Positions 56,547-64,000 of a stretch of 64,000 nucleotides of DNA are shown one piece after another. Made by a program: the position numbers and the translations under genes. The first letter of the stretch is position 1, and the number at the start of each line of letters is the position of its first letter. Origin of the DNA: Hyphomicrobiales bacterium (lineage in GTDB: Bacteria > Pseudomonadota > Alphaproteobacteria > Rhizobiales > Rhizobiaceae); contig UCAG01000013.1 in assembly GCA_900470285.1 (NCBI GenBank), forward strand, positions 26,537 to 90,536, read 5' to 3'. A model generated the notes under the pieces. That model worked only from the letters and a program-made list of their open reading frames with translations, made no database searches and was not told the DNA's origin.

Positions 56547-56957
56547 TCAGTTCAGAACTGGTCTGTGCCCCGGCATATCGAGCGAAAATGCCGGAATAGT
56601 AATGGGGAACAGTTTGCCTTCATCAGGGCTGCCGGCCTCATGATTTTGCATCATATAGCTGCCGGACATCATGCCGGATGAAGTCGTCAGCGGACAGCCG
56701 GACGAATATTGATAGCTGTCACCCGGTTTCAGAAACGGTTCTTCACCCACAACACCGGGGCCGCGGACTTCTTCAGTCCGCCCGTGGGCATCAGTGATTT
56801 TCCATGTCCGCGAGCGCAACTGCACCGGAATATCCGAATGATTGATAATCGTTACCCGATAAGCCCAGACATACCGGGATTCATCCGGTGAAGATTGCTC
56901 TTCCAGATAAAACGGCTCAACGGTGACTTCGATATTCTCGGTAATTGCGCGATACAT
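56547..56957 (-). CDS. apaG: ApaG protein (Co2+/Mg2+ efflux-associated)
   Basis: About 136 residues from the ATG at 56957, where the family normally begins ([19 protein letters not shown]). It is a fibronectin-like beta-sandwich; [20 protein letters not shown] and [12 protein letters not shown] are the conserved blocks. Linked in enteric bacteria to cobalt and magnesium homeostasis; its biochemical role remains open. It stands alone just downstream of metZ, on the same strand. Confidence 0.93.
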   Translation of the reverse strand: MYRAITENIEVTVEPFYLEEQSSPDESRYVWAYRVTIINHSDIPVQLRSRTWKITDAHGRTEEVRGPGVVGEEPFLKPGDSYQYSSGCPLTTSSGMMSGSYMMQNHEAGSPDEGKLFPITIPAFSLDMPGHRPVLN

Positions 56958-57019
56958 AAGAACCACTCAGAATGGCAGGAGTGTTGCGGCTATCGTGAAA
57001 CCGACAGCCGCATACCAGT

Positions 57020-58216
57020 TTAGCCTTGAGCCGCTTTCAGTGCAAAGCCAATATCGTCAATCAGATCCTCTGCATCTTCCAAGCCGATAGAAAGGCGCAA
57101 CAGTCCGTCAGTAATGCCGAGTTCTGCTTTGGCTTCATCGCTGAGGTTTTTATGTGTTGAGGTCGCCGGATGGGTAATCAGGCTTTTCGCATCGCCGAGA
57201 TTGTTGGAAATGCGGATGACTTCCAGCGCATTTTCAAAAGCAAAAGCTGCTTTCTTGCCGCCTTTAAGTTCCAGTGCAATCATGGTTGAACCGCCGCTCA
57301 TCTGTTTGGCGATAATGTCTGCCTGCGGATGATCCTTACGGCCCGGATAAATCACACGGGCAATGGCATTCTGCTCGGCCAGAAAGTCAGCGACTTTTGC
57401 AGCGGATCGGGTCTGCGCTTCCACGCGCACGGCGAGTGTTTCCAGGCCTTTGAGCATTGTCCACGCATTGAACGGGCTGAGACCCGGACCGGTATGGCGG
57501 AAATAATCCTGCAGAACTTCAGTAATCCATTCGCGGTCAGACAGAACAACACCGCCGAGGCAACGTCCCTGACCGTCAATATGTTTGGTGGCAGAATAGA
57601 CAACAATATGGGCGCCGAGCGCCAGTGGCCGCTGATAGAGCGGAGTGGCAAACACATTGTCGACGATCAGCTTGGCACCGACACTATTGGCAATGCCTGC
57701 AATTCTGGCGATATCCATCACTTCCAGTGTCGGATTGGTCGGGCTTTCCAGAAACAGCACTTTGGTATTCGGACGGATGGCGTTTTCCCAGTTCTCAATA
57801 TTCACGCCGTCAATCAGAGTGAATTCAACGCCGTATTTTGGCAGCAGGGTTTCAATGATGTACCGGCACGAGCCGAACATCGCTTTGGCAGCCAAAACGT
57901 GATCACCAGCACGAACCTGACAGAGAATGGCAGCAGCAACAGCAGCCATGCCGGAAGCTGTGGCGCGGGCTTCTTCCGCGCCTTCAATCGCGCACATGCG
58001 CTTTTCAAACATATCCGTTGTCGGGTTTGCATAACGGGAATAGATGAAACCCGGATCTTCGCCGGTAAAACGGGCTTCGCAGGCCTCGGCGCTGTCATAA
58101 ACAAAACCCTGTGTCAGAAACAGTGCTTCTGATGTTTCGCCATACGGCGTGCGGGTTGTGCCGCTATGCACAAGCTGAGTTGCAGGGCGAAGGGTACGAA
58201 TATGTGTCTTTGTCAT
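57020..58216 (-). CDS. metZ: O-succinylhomoserine sulfhydrylase
   Basis: About 398 residues from the ATG at 58216; upstream in-frame codons run into the riboswitch expression platform. It is a Cys/Met-metabolism PLP enzyme, with the PLP lysine in SATKHIDGQGR and the phosphate-binding site at ATASGMAAVAAAI. It makes homocysteine from O-succinylhomoserine and sulfide. A SAM-II riboswitch about 110 bases upstream shows that it is turned down when S-adenosylmethionine is plentiful. Confidence 0.93.
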   Translation of the reverse strand: MTKTHIRTLRPATQLVHSGTTRTPYGETSEALFLTQGFVYDSAEACEARFTGEDPGFIYSRYANPTTDMFEKRMCAIEGAEEARATASGMAAVAAAILCQVRAGDHVLAAKAMFGSCRYIIETLLPKYGVEFTLIDGVNIENWENAIRPNTKVLFLESPTNPTLEVMDIARIAGIANSVGAKLIVDNVFATPLYQRPLALGAHIVVYSATKHIDGQGRCLGGVVLSDREWITEVLQDYFRHTGPGLSPFNAWTMLKGLETLAVRVEAQTRSAAKVADFLAEQNAIARVIYPGRKDHPQADIIAKQMSGGSTMIALELKGGKKAAFAFENALEVIRISNNLGDAKSLITHPATSTHKNLSDEAKAELGITDGLLRLSIGLEDAEDLIDDIGFALKAAQG

Positions 58217-58259
58217 CGGTCCAACCTGTTTAAAAGGGTGGTCGGCAGGGTTCGGGCCA

Positions 58260-58327
58260 CACCGGCCAATAAAAAACCGGCCTTTGCATGAAGACACAAA
58301 AAAGACCGGCTCGGAACCGCGGCCATA
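58260..58327 (-). promoter_or_regulatory. Expression platform of the metZ SAM-II riboswitch
   Basis: Between the aptamer and metZ the minus strand has two GCCGG-containing segments, each followed by a run of six T (AGCCGGTCTTTTTT and GGCCGGTTTTTT). They can pair with GGCCGGCC in the aptamer, so a terminator or anti-terminator switch is plausible. Confidence 0.5.
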
Positions 58328-58377
58328 TTTAGCGACTTCTTTAACGTGGCTGCAAGCCGGCCGGCCAAATCACCACG
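58328..58377 (-). ncRNA. SAM-II riboswitch (S-adenosylmethionine) controlling metZ
   Basis: On the minus strand the conserved blocks occur in order: CGTGGTGATTTGGCCG, GGCTTGCAGCCACGTTAAA, then GTCGCTAAA. This gives the SAM-II H-type pseudoknot: CGTGG pairs with CCACG, and GATTT with a downstream AAGTC. The class is known from alphaproteobacterial metA, metX and metZ leaders. Confidence 0.9.
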
Positions 58378-58526
58378 ACTGATTTTGTAGGACTGTTATG
58401 ATTATAATGTCAAGCACCCGATTTGACGGGACTTGACAGCGGGCAGTGAAATCTATCTGTAAATGCGCATATCACAGTAGTCCTCTTTTAACCGTTCATG
58501 GTTAGGTTGCGGCAAAATATAATTTT

Positions 58527-59630
58527 ATGACTGGACAGATGATGACCCGAGATAGCGGAATTTTGGCAGACAGCGATATTGCAGCTCTGTTTGAAACCGG
58601 TGCGCTGACTTCAGCGCGGGACTTGGATCACGATCAGATGCAGCCTGCCAGTCTTGATCTTCGTCTTGGTGAAAAAGCCTATCGCGTCCGTGCATCTTTT
58701 ATGCCGGGACCGGATACACCGGTTGCCAAAAAACTGGAACGCCTGAAACTGCACGAGATTGATTTGCGTGAAGGTGCGGTGCTGGAAACCGGCTGTGTCT
58801 ATATTGTGCCGCTGCTGGAAGGGCTGTCACTGCCACCGGAATTGTCGGCTTCCGCAAACCCGAAAAGCTCAACCGGTCGCCTTGATATTTTCACCCGTGT
58901 GATCACAGATAATGCGCAGGAATTTGACAAGGTGCCTGCCGGTTATAACGGTCCGCTGTATCTGGAAGTCAGCCCGCGCACATTTCCGATTGTGGCGCGT
59001 ACCGGTTCGCGTCTATCACAGATCCGTTTCCGTAAAGGCACCGCGCATATCAATGAAGCCGAACTTGCTGCATTGCACGCAGCGGAAACGCTGGTGGCTT
59101 CCGCTGTGCCGAATATTTCCAATGGCGGGATTGCCCTGTCGATTGATCTGAGCGGCGGTGAAAACGGCCTGATCGGTTATCGTGGCAAACATCATACGTC
59201 TGTTGTTGATGTCGATAAACGCGCGCAGCATGATGTGCTGGATTTCTGGGAACCTATTTATGATCGCGGCCATCGTGAATTGGTACTTGATCCGGATGAG
59301 TTTTACATTCTGGTTTCACAGGAAGCCGTGCATGTGCCGCCGCTTTATGCTGCGGAAATGACCCCTTTTGATCCGCTGGTCGGTGAGTTCCGCGTACATT
59401 ATGCCGGTTTCTTCGATCCGGGTTTTGGCAATGTGTCTGCTGGTGGTAAGGGCAGCCGCGCAGTGCTGGAAGTGCGCAGTCATGAAGTGCCGTTTATTCT
59501 CGAGCACGGGCAGATTGTCGGCCGCCTGATTTACGAGCATATGCTTAAACGACCAAAGGCGCTTTACGGCAGTGATCTCGGTTCGCACTATCAGGCGCAG
59601 GGTTTGAAGCTGTCAAAACATTTCCGTTGA
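58527..59630 (+). CDS. dcd: dCTP deaminase, long alphaproteobacterial form
   Basis: 367 residues, about twice the length of E. coli Dcd, of the DCD_N type found in Rhizobiales. QPASLDLRLGEKAYRVRA in the first half and SANPKSSTGRLDIFTRV are recognised nucleotide-binding blocks. A second related half includes HVPPLYAAEM and FDPGFGN. It converts dCTP to dUTP for thymidylate synthesis. Starts at 58527 or 58542 are equally possible (MTGQMMTRD). Confidence 0.9.
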   Translation: MTGQMMTRDSGILADSDIAALFETGALTSARDLDHDQMQPASLDLRLGEKAYRVRASFMPGPDTPVAKKLERLKLHEIDLREGAVLETGCVYIVPLLEGLSLPPELSASANPKSSTGRLDIFTRVITDNAQEFDKVPAGYNGPLYLEVSPRTFPIVARTGSRLSQIRFRKGTAHINEAELAALHAAETLVASAVPNISNGGIALSIDLSGGENGLIGYRGKHHTSVVDVDKRAQHDVLDFWEPIYDRGHRELVLDPDEFYILVSQEAVHVPPLYAAEMTPFDPLVGEFRVHYAGFFDPGFGNVSAGGKGSRAVLEVRSHEVPFILEHGQIVGRLIYEHMLKRPKALYGSDLGSHYQAQGLKLSKHFR

Positions 59631-59671
59631 ACTGCTTTTCGCGGCATCTCCATGCCCATTATATGATCAGT

Positions 59672-60049
59672 TCAGTGTCCGCGCATTTTCCGGATGCTTT
59701 GCAATTGCTTGAACATGGCGGGAAGAAACAGAATAATGACCACGCCTAGTGTCCAGACGGCCCAAAGGACAGGGCCGAGTGATGCACGCAGCAGAGCGAT
59801 TGCAGGCCCGGTAAACTGAGAGAGATTAAGCGTCTCAAAGGCGGTTGCAGCTTCCTTGCCGGCGAGGGATTTTCCTGCGTCAATCAAGGCACCGCCGCCG
59901 GTTGTTACCCAGTTTATCAGGCTGTCAGCGACCATATAAAGCAGCATTAAAGCCAGTGACCAGACAATAAAGCTGATAATCATAAATGCGATCAGTTTTC
60001 GTTTGTTTTCCGGTGATGCCTGATAGTTATAGGGGCGAGAGCGGGACAT
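59672..60049 (-). CDS. Small membrane protein of unknown function
   Basis: 125 residues with two or three hydrophobic segments (about 18-43, a weaker one at about 80-92, and 94-112) joined by a polar loop. The basic N terminus (MSRSRPYNYQ) predicts it inside. No known domain was recognised. It lies alone between dcd and the GlxA-type regulator. It may be a Rhizobiales-specific inner-membrane protein. Confidence 0.7.
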   Translation of the reverse strand: MSRSRPYNYQASPENKRKLIAFMIISFIVWSLALMLLYMVADSLINWVTTGGGALIDAGKSLAGKEAATAFETLNLSQFTGPAIALLRASLGPVLWAVWTLGVVIILFLPAMFKQLQSIRKMRGH

Positions 60050-60157
60050 TCCAGACCTCTTTTCTGACAGAGCTGCAGAATATTAACTTCCAGGTATTCG
60101 TTAATTCTGCCGCTGGTTTTCGTTGAAGCCAAAGCTGTAAGTTCACTCATGCTGCAT

Positions 60158-60247
60158 GCTCTAGCGGCTGGAGAAGCAAGCATTTTTGTTGATACCCGTA
60201 ATTAATTTTTCAAATGCCAATGCTGATTTGCGTGCTGACGTTAGAGC
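60158..60247. repeat. 90-bp element with GCTCTA...TAGAGC ends
   Basis: GCTCTAGCG (60158-60166) and CGTTAGAGC (60239-60247) are inverted with one mismatch. Interior GCATTTTTG and CAAATGC segments can also pair. The polarity of its ends is opposite to the elements at 19349 and 62548, so kinship is uncertain. It lies upstream of the GlxA-type regulator. Confidence 0.35.
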
Positions 60248-60363
60248 GTGTCGTATATTCGCGGGCGTTAAATGAGACCGTTAAGCTGTGACATGCTTTG
60301 GGTCTTTACAAAATTTGCTATCAACTTTATCGCTGTTGCGGGGTAGGGAGTGAATACAAAGTT

Positions 60364-61356
60364 ATGGAGACGGAGAAGCTCGCCAAAAAAACTGTAGAGG
60401 CAGATACGCAGCGTCTGACGCTGGGTATTGTTGTTTTGCCCGGTTTTACTTTGTCAGCGCTCAGCCTGTTTCTCGATCCGTTTCGCCTTGCCGCAGATGA
60501 TAAGGATAAGAGCCGCCAGATCCGTTGCGGCTGGAAAATCTGCACGCTGACCGGTCTGCCGGTGGAATCCAGCTCCGGTATGGCGGTGGAACCAACCGCC
60601 CCGATAGGCGCACTGGATGATTGTGATTATATTGTTGTTGTCGGCGGGGTTCTTCCCCATTACCGGCCGGGACAAAATACGCTGATTGAAGTGTTGAAGC
60701 GCGCTGACCGGCAGAAGAAAAATGTCATCGGCCTGTGCACCGCAGCCTTCATTGTGGCTGAAGCGGGATTGCTGGAAGATCGTAATTGCTGCGTGAACTG
60801 GTTTCATAAAGACGATTTCCTGCAATTATTTGACGGGTTCACGGCGGATACGACCAGTCTGTTTCATCGCAGTGGCCGGCATTTTACCTGTGCGGGCGGT
60901 TTGGGCGCTGCTTCACTGGCGCTCTCCATCATTCAGGCGGAAATCTCTGAGGAACTGGCACGTAAAAGCGCCTCTATCCTGATGTTTCCTTATGAGTTAC
61001 TGACATCGGAGCAACCTGCGCTGAGTTTCAACGGCGTGCGTTCACCGATGATCCGCAAGGCAATCCGTATTTTTGAGGAAACGCTGGAAGATCCGCTGGC
61101 AATGGCCGAAGTTGCACGCCGTCTTGGTATTTCCACCCGTCAGATGGAGCGCGGGTTCCGGTTGGGACTGGGCAAAACGGCCTTTCAGGTGCGCGAGGAA
61201 TTGCGGGTGCAGCGCGCCAAGGAATTGCTGATGAGCGGAAATGCATCTCTGCTTGAAGTGGCTGTCGCCAGCGGCTTTACGGATACACGCAGTATGAACC
61301 GCTCTTTCCTGCGTCAGAGTCAAAGCCTGCCGCGTACCTATAAAAACAGCCGCTGA
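60364..61356 (+). CDS. GlxA-type transcriptional regulator (DJ-1/PfpI plus AraC HTH)
   Basis: About 330 residues from the ATG at 60364. The N-terminal DJ-1/PfpI-like domain (about 15-190) has VVGGVLPHYRPGQN and GLCTAAFIVAEAGLL, the nucleophile-elbow region. Two AraC HTH motifs form the C terminus (EVARRLGISTRQMERGF; VASGFTDTRSMNRSF). Relatives control arginine, choline or carnitine catabolism genes. No target gene is evident in the neighbourhood. Confidence 0.88.
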   Translation: METEKLAKKTVEADTQRLTLGIVVLPGFTLSALSLFLDPFRLAADDKDKSRQIRCGWKICTLTGLPVESSSGMAVEPTAPIGALDDCDYIVVVGGVLPHYRPGQNTLIEVLKRADRQKKNVIGLCTAAFIVAEAGLLEDRNCCVNWFHKDDFLQLFDGFTADTTSLFHRSGRHFTCAGGLGAASLALSIIQAEISEELARKSASILMFPYELLTSEQPALSFNGVRSPMIRKAIRIFEETLEDPLAMAEVARRLGISTRQMERGFRLGLGKTAFQVREELRVQRAKELLMSGNASLLEVAVASGFTDTRSMNRSFLRQSQSLPRTYKNSR

Positions 61357-61458
61357 AACCTGAGCGTAAAATAAAGCCGGTCAATTATCCGGCACAGGGA
61401 AGGCTTGTCACTTCAGATATTCGCGCTTATTTGTTGGTCTCAACAAAGGAGTGCTTGT

Positions 61459-61725
61459 ATGTCTGACCGTGCTACCCGCTTTCTGGGCGATACACCGGGT
61501 CGTGTCATCGTTAAACTGATACTGGTGTCACTGATTGTCGGCGTTGTGATGCATGCCTTTAATTGGACACCTTATGATATTCTCTGGAATATCCGCGATT
61601 TCTTCGTGCGAATCTGGAATATGGGTTTCTCGGCATTGTCACGTTTTGCTGATTATTTGCTGCTGGGCGCGGCAGTTGTGATCCCTGCCTTTATTTTGCT
61701 CAGAATTATCAATTACAGGAAATAA
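61459..61725 (+). CDS. DUF6460-type small integral membrane protein
   Basis: 88 residues from the ATG at 61459, preceded by AAAGGAG. Two hydrophobic segments (about 16-34 and 63-83) flank an amphipathic middle with IRDFFVRIWNMGFSAL. It closely matches the pattern of a short family conserved in Hyphomicrobiales. The function is unknown. It lies just downstream of the GlxA-type regulator and could be co-transcribed. Confidence 0.75.
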   Translation: MSDRATRFLGDTPGRVIVKLILVSLIVGVVMHAFNWTPYDILWNIRDFFVRIWNMGFSALSRFADYLLLGAAVVIPAFILLRIINYRK

Positions 61726-61798
61726 AATGCATGCTGAAGACATGAAGCGGCTTCGGGAATGCATCTGAAAAATCCTTCTTTTTTATTTATGGTTTTCG

Positions 61799-62293
61799 AT
61801 GACTGATACATTGCTGTTTTCTGATCTGATTTCACGCCGCCGGTTACTGATTGCCGGTGGCGCTTTATTGTTAAGCCCTGTCATCCTGCCGCTCTCCGAT
61901 GCTTTTGCGGAGGATGATGTGGTGGCTATGGTGAATAAAGTGCGCCGCCAATATGGTGCGCCGCCGATGATGCCGGAAGCAAAGCTTGAACAGGCCGCAC
62001 TGCATCAGGCACGGTTAATGGCAAAGCACGGCAAGATCGGTCACAGTATCGGCTGGGGAAACAGTTTTGGCGGGAGGCTGAAACAGGCCGGTATCCGCGG
62101 CCCTGCTGCAGAAAATGTTGCCTCCGGTCAGAAAGATGTGCCGGATGCGCTGAATGCCTGGCTGAATTCTGCCGGCCATCGTAAAAATCTGCTCGATCCG
62201 ATCTTTACCCGCTATGGTCTTGCCTATGCGGCGCGGGCAGACAAGCCGCATTATCTTTATTGGGCGATGCTCTACGGTGTTGATCTGCCATAA
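61799..62293 (+). CDS. Tat-exported CAP-domain (SCP-like) protein
   Basis: 164 residues. The N terminus carries a twin-arginine signal SRRRLLIAGG followed by a hydrophobic stretch and an ALA-type cleavage region near SDAFA. The rest is a CAP/SCP domain: LEQAALHQARLMAKHGKIGHS, AENVASG, and WLNSAGHRKNLLDPIF with the conserved histidines. It is periplasmic or surface exposed; the role in bacteria is poorly known (cell-wall or lipid binding have been proposed for relatives). Confidence 0.87.
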   Translation: MTDTLLFSDLISRRRLLIAGGALLLSPVILPLSDAFAEDDVVAMVNKVRRQYGAPPMMPEAKLEQAALHQARLMAKHGKIGHSIGWGNSFGGRLKQAGIRGPAAENVASGQKDVPDALNAWLNSAGHRKNLLDPIFTRYGLAYAARADKPHYLYWAMLYGVDLP

Positions 62294-62547
62294 ATACAAA
62301 AACGGACAGGCGCGACAAATTGCTGTGATAGTGCAGAAACCTGCTGACCGTGGCAGTAAAACAGGATATGACTGTATAGGATCTTCTGCGCTGACCGGAA
62401 AAACTATCTGCACTTACTATCTTCAGGTGAGGAGCACGCACGGCTGACAGCAGGGTCTTTTATTCGCTGACAATATTCGTGTGGTATCTAAGCATTTCCA
62501 GTAACAGTGGAAGCCGGTTTGCGCCGGACAATGCGTTAATACCCAAA
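62294..62547. other. Spacer between the CAP-protein and MATE genes
   Basis: About 250 bases. It contains GCTGTGATAGTGCAGAAAC near 62322, which differs by one base from a segment at 9439. No gene was recognised. Confidence 0.4.
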
Positions 62548-62588
62548 TAGAGCGGTTCCTTGAGACCGCTTTAAGTGGAACCGCTCTA
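62548..62588. repeat. TAGAGCGGTTCC...GGAACCGCTCTA inverted repeat abutting the MATE start
   Basis: The 12-bp perfect arms (62548-62559, 62577-62588) flank 17 bases that can form a second small stem (AGCGGT/ACCGCT). The final A of the right arm is the first base of the ATG of the MATE gene, so folding of the mRNA would hide or abut the start. Confidence 0.6.
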
Positions 62589-63946
62589 TGTTCAAGCCAG
62601 ATAATGACGCGCTAGAAACGTCTCTCGTTCGCCCGTTCACCGTAACGCACCGGATGGTGCTGACGATCGCTATTCCTATGACATTGGCCGGTATGACCAC
62701 GCCTTTGCTCGGGCTGGTGGATACGGGTGTGATCGGACAACTTGGCAATGCCGGTATGCTCGGCGGTCTGGCTATGGGGGCTCTGGTCTTTGATTGTCTG
62801 TTTTCGGTTTTCGGCTTTTTGCGTTCCGGCACGACAGGGCTTGTTGCGCAAGCCATGGGGCGCGGTGACCGTTCAGAAGAAATTATGGTGTTCTGGCGCG
62901 CGATTATTGTCGCGCTGATTGCCGGTTTGCTGATGATTGCGCTTCTGCCGCTCACGCTTTATGCGGCTAATGATATCCTTAAACCTACATCCGATACAGC
63001 CAAAGCATTGAACGAATATGTGTCGATCCGTATGCTTTCGGCACCAATGGCACTGATCAATTTCTCAGTTCTTGGCTTGTTGCTGGGACGCGGTAAAGGC
63101 TTGTTTGGTCTGGCGCTGCAATTCCTGCTGAATGGCATCAATATTATTCTGGCGCTGGTTCTGGGATTGGGGCTGGGCTGGGAGGTTTCCGGCGTTGCAT
63201 GGGCAACAGTCACCGGCGAAACCGTGGCAGCTATTACAGGGATGACTGTTCTGATCTGGCGCGGTGGCGCTTTGCGCAAGCTGGATGTTAACCGCCTGTT
63301 CGACAAAGCCGGTATGTGGCGGATGATCGTTATCAGCCGCGATATTATGATCCGCTCGCTGTTGCTGATGTCGACCTATGTATTCTTTGCCCGCGTCGGC
63401 AATGAAATGGGCACAATCACTCTGGCCGCCAATGCGGTGCTGATGAATTTCTATCTTGTTGTCGGCTTCTTTCTGGAAGGGGTGACGATTGCTGCTGAAC
63501 AGCTGGCAGGGCGGGCAGTCGGTGCGCGTTACAGTCCGGCTTTCCGACGCTCCATTCAGCTGACCTTCTTCTGGGGGATGGTCATGGCTTTTGTCATGGG
63601 GCTGATCTTCCTCGCTTTCGGCGATCGTCTGGTCAATATTCTGACAACGGAGCCGGATGTCCGCACGATGGCAGTTTACTATCTGCCTTGGGTGTCACTC
63701 ACGGCACTTACCGGTCTTTATGCTTTCCAGATGGACAGTATTTTTATCGGTGCCTCCTGGTCTAAAGACATGCGCAATATGATGTTCCTGTCGCTGTTTG
63801 TCTTTTTCGGTGTGCTTTACGGGACCCGTGACTGGTTGGGCAATCACAGCCTGTGGCTGGCGCTGAATATGTTCCTGTTTATTCGCGGGGTTACTCTGTC
63901 TGCGATGTTACCAAGGCGCTATCGCGGGGAATTTCCTGTCGCCTGA
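62588..63946 (+). CDS. MATE-family multidrug/metabolite exporter
   Basis: 452 residues with twelve predicted membrane segments in two related halves. The family beginning IAIPMTLAGMTTPLLGLVDTGVIGQLG is intact (DinF-like branch). It exports organic cations or other small molecules in exchange for Na+ or H+. The ATG at 62588 touches the right arm of a palindrome; an internal ATG at 62654 (residue 23, just before the first membrane segment) is an alternative start. The gene is complete. Confidence 0.9.
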   Translation: MFKPDNDALETSLVRPFTVTHRMVLTIAIPMTLAGMTTPLLGLVDTGVIGQLGNAGMLGGLAMGALVFDCLFSVFGFLRSGTTGLVAQAMGRGDRSEEIMVFWRAIIVALIAGLLMIALLPLTLYAANDILKPTSDTAKALNEYVSIRMLSAPMALINFSVLGLLLGRGKGLFGLALQFLLNGINIILALVLGLGLGWEVSGVAWATVTGETVAAITGMTVLIWRGGALRKLDVNRLFDKAGMWRMIVISRDIMIRSLLLMSTYVFFARVGNEMGTITLAANAVLMNFYLVVGFFLEGVTIAAEQLAGRAVGARYSPAFRRSIQLTFFWGMVMAFVMGLIFLAFGDRLVNILTTEPDVRTMAVYYLPWVSLTALTGLYAFQMDSIFIGASWSKDMRNMMFLSLFVFFGVLYGTRDWLGNHSLWLALNMFLFIRGVTLSAMLPRRYRGEFPVA

Positions 63947-64000
63947 CGATACCGTCTCTGTATTCAAACCTCTAATGGACAAAAATAAACCTGCCGGATC

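Noticed and set aside
1..64000. CRISPR array, prophage, insertion sequence or antiphage island
   Set aside because: No regularly spaced direct repeats, no transposase, integrase or phage structural genes, and no recognisable defence genes were seen. The repair cluster is a housekeeping-type damage response set.

Overview
The window comes from an alphaproteobacterium of the order Hyphomicrobiales, most likely the Brucellaceae (Brucella/Ochrobactrum/Pseudochrobactrum group). Several features support this together: a GcrA cell-cycle regulator, a PodJ-like polar organelle protein, an Omp25/Omp31-type outer membrane protein, a class I lysyl-tRNA synthetase, the long alphaproteobacterial dCTP deaminase, a SAM-II riboswitch in front of metZ, and the Lhr/ATP-ligase/MBL-exonuclease/PdeM repair set. 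Base composition looks moderate; it was not computed. The genus is an inference. No prophage, transposase, CRISPR array or rRNA gene was seen. There is one tRNA gene (Thr, CGT anticodon).

Layout. (1) 1-9300: a seven-gene minus-strand operon (M20 amidohydrolase, M28-like peptidase, and a polar amino acid ABC transporter with two substrate-binding proteins). A LysR gene is divergent from it across a perfect 26-bp palindrome, and a second LysR gene is convergent at the other end. (2) 9500-12200: tRNA-Thr, a nitronate monooxygenase-family gene and a membrane-anchored protein of unknown function. (3) 12200-19350: the damage-response cluster, with ligase and exonuclease on the minus strand, Lhr-type helicase and PdeM nuclease on the plus strand, and a TPR-methyltransferase between the two arms. 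(4) 19350-26360: a TauE/SafE permease coupled to a TIGR02186-like periplasmic protein, the PodJ-like protein, and an Omp25/31 family beta-barrel. (5) 27100-32460: a fatty-acid beta-oxidation operon (acyl-CoA dehydrogenase, thiolase, hydratase/dehydrogenase), followed by an HTH-only regulator and an SNase-fold protein lacking obvious catalytic residues. (6) 33850-37140: lysK, a TerB-like protein and an orphan amino acid binding protein. (7) 37400-51370: a cell-surface polysaccharide region with two GT2 enzymes, two GT4 enzymes, a BcsL/FemAB-like acyltransferase, a Wzx flippase, a Wzz/GumC-like co-polymerase, a Wzy/ligase-type protein and a polysaccharide deacetylase. A PhoR-type kinase lies inside it. 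(8) 51500-64000: housekeeping genes gcrA, argD-argF-hslO, apaG, metZ and dcd, two small membrane proteins, a GlxA-type regulator, a Tat-exported CAP protein and a MATE exporter.

Signals between genes: a shared ACG-repeat operator (MerR/LiuR-like) in front of both the beta-oxidation operon and the nitronate monooxygenase-family gene; TAGAG...CTCTA palindromic elements placed exactly at gene ends, supplying stop codons or touching a start codon; a terminator-like hairpin just after a promoter-like sequence in the argD leader; and several clear intrinsic terminators. The less explained parts are the M20/M28/ABC operon, the repair cluster with its embedded methyltransferase, and the polysaccharide locus.
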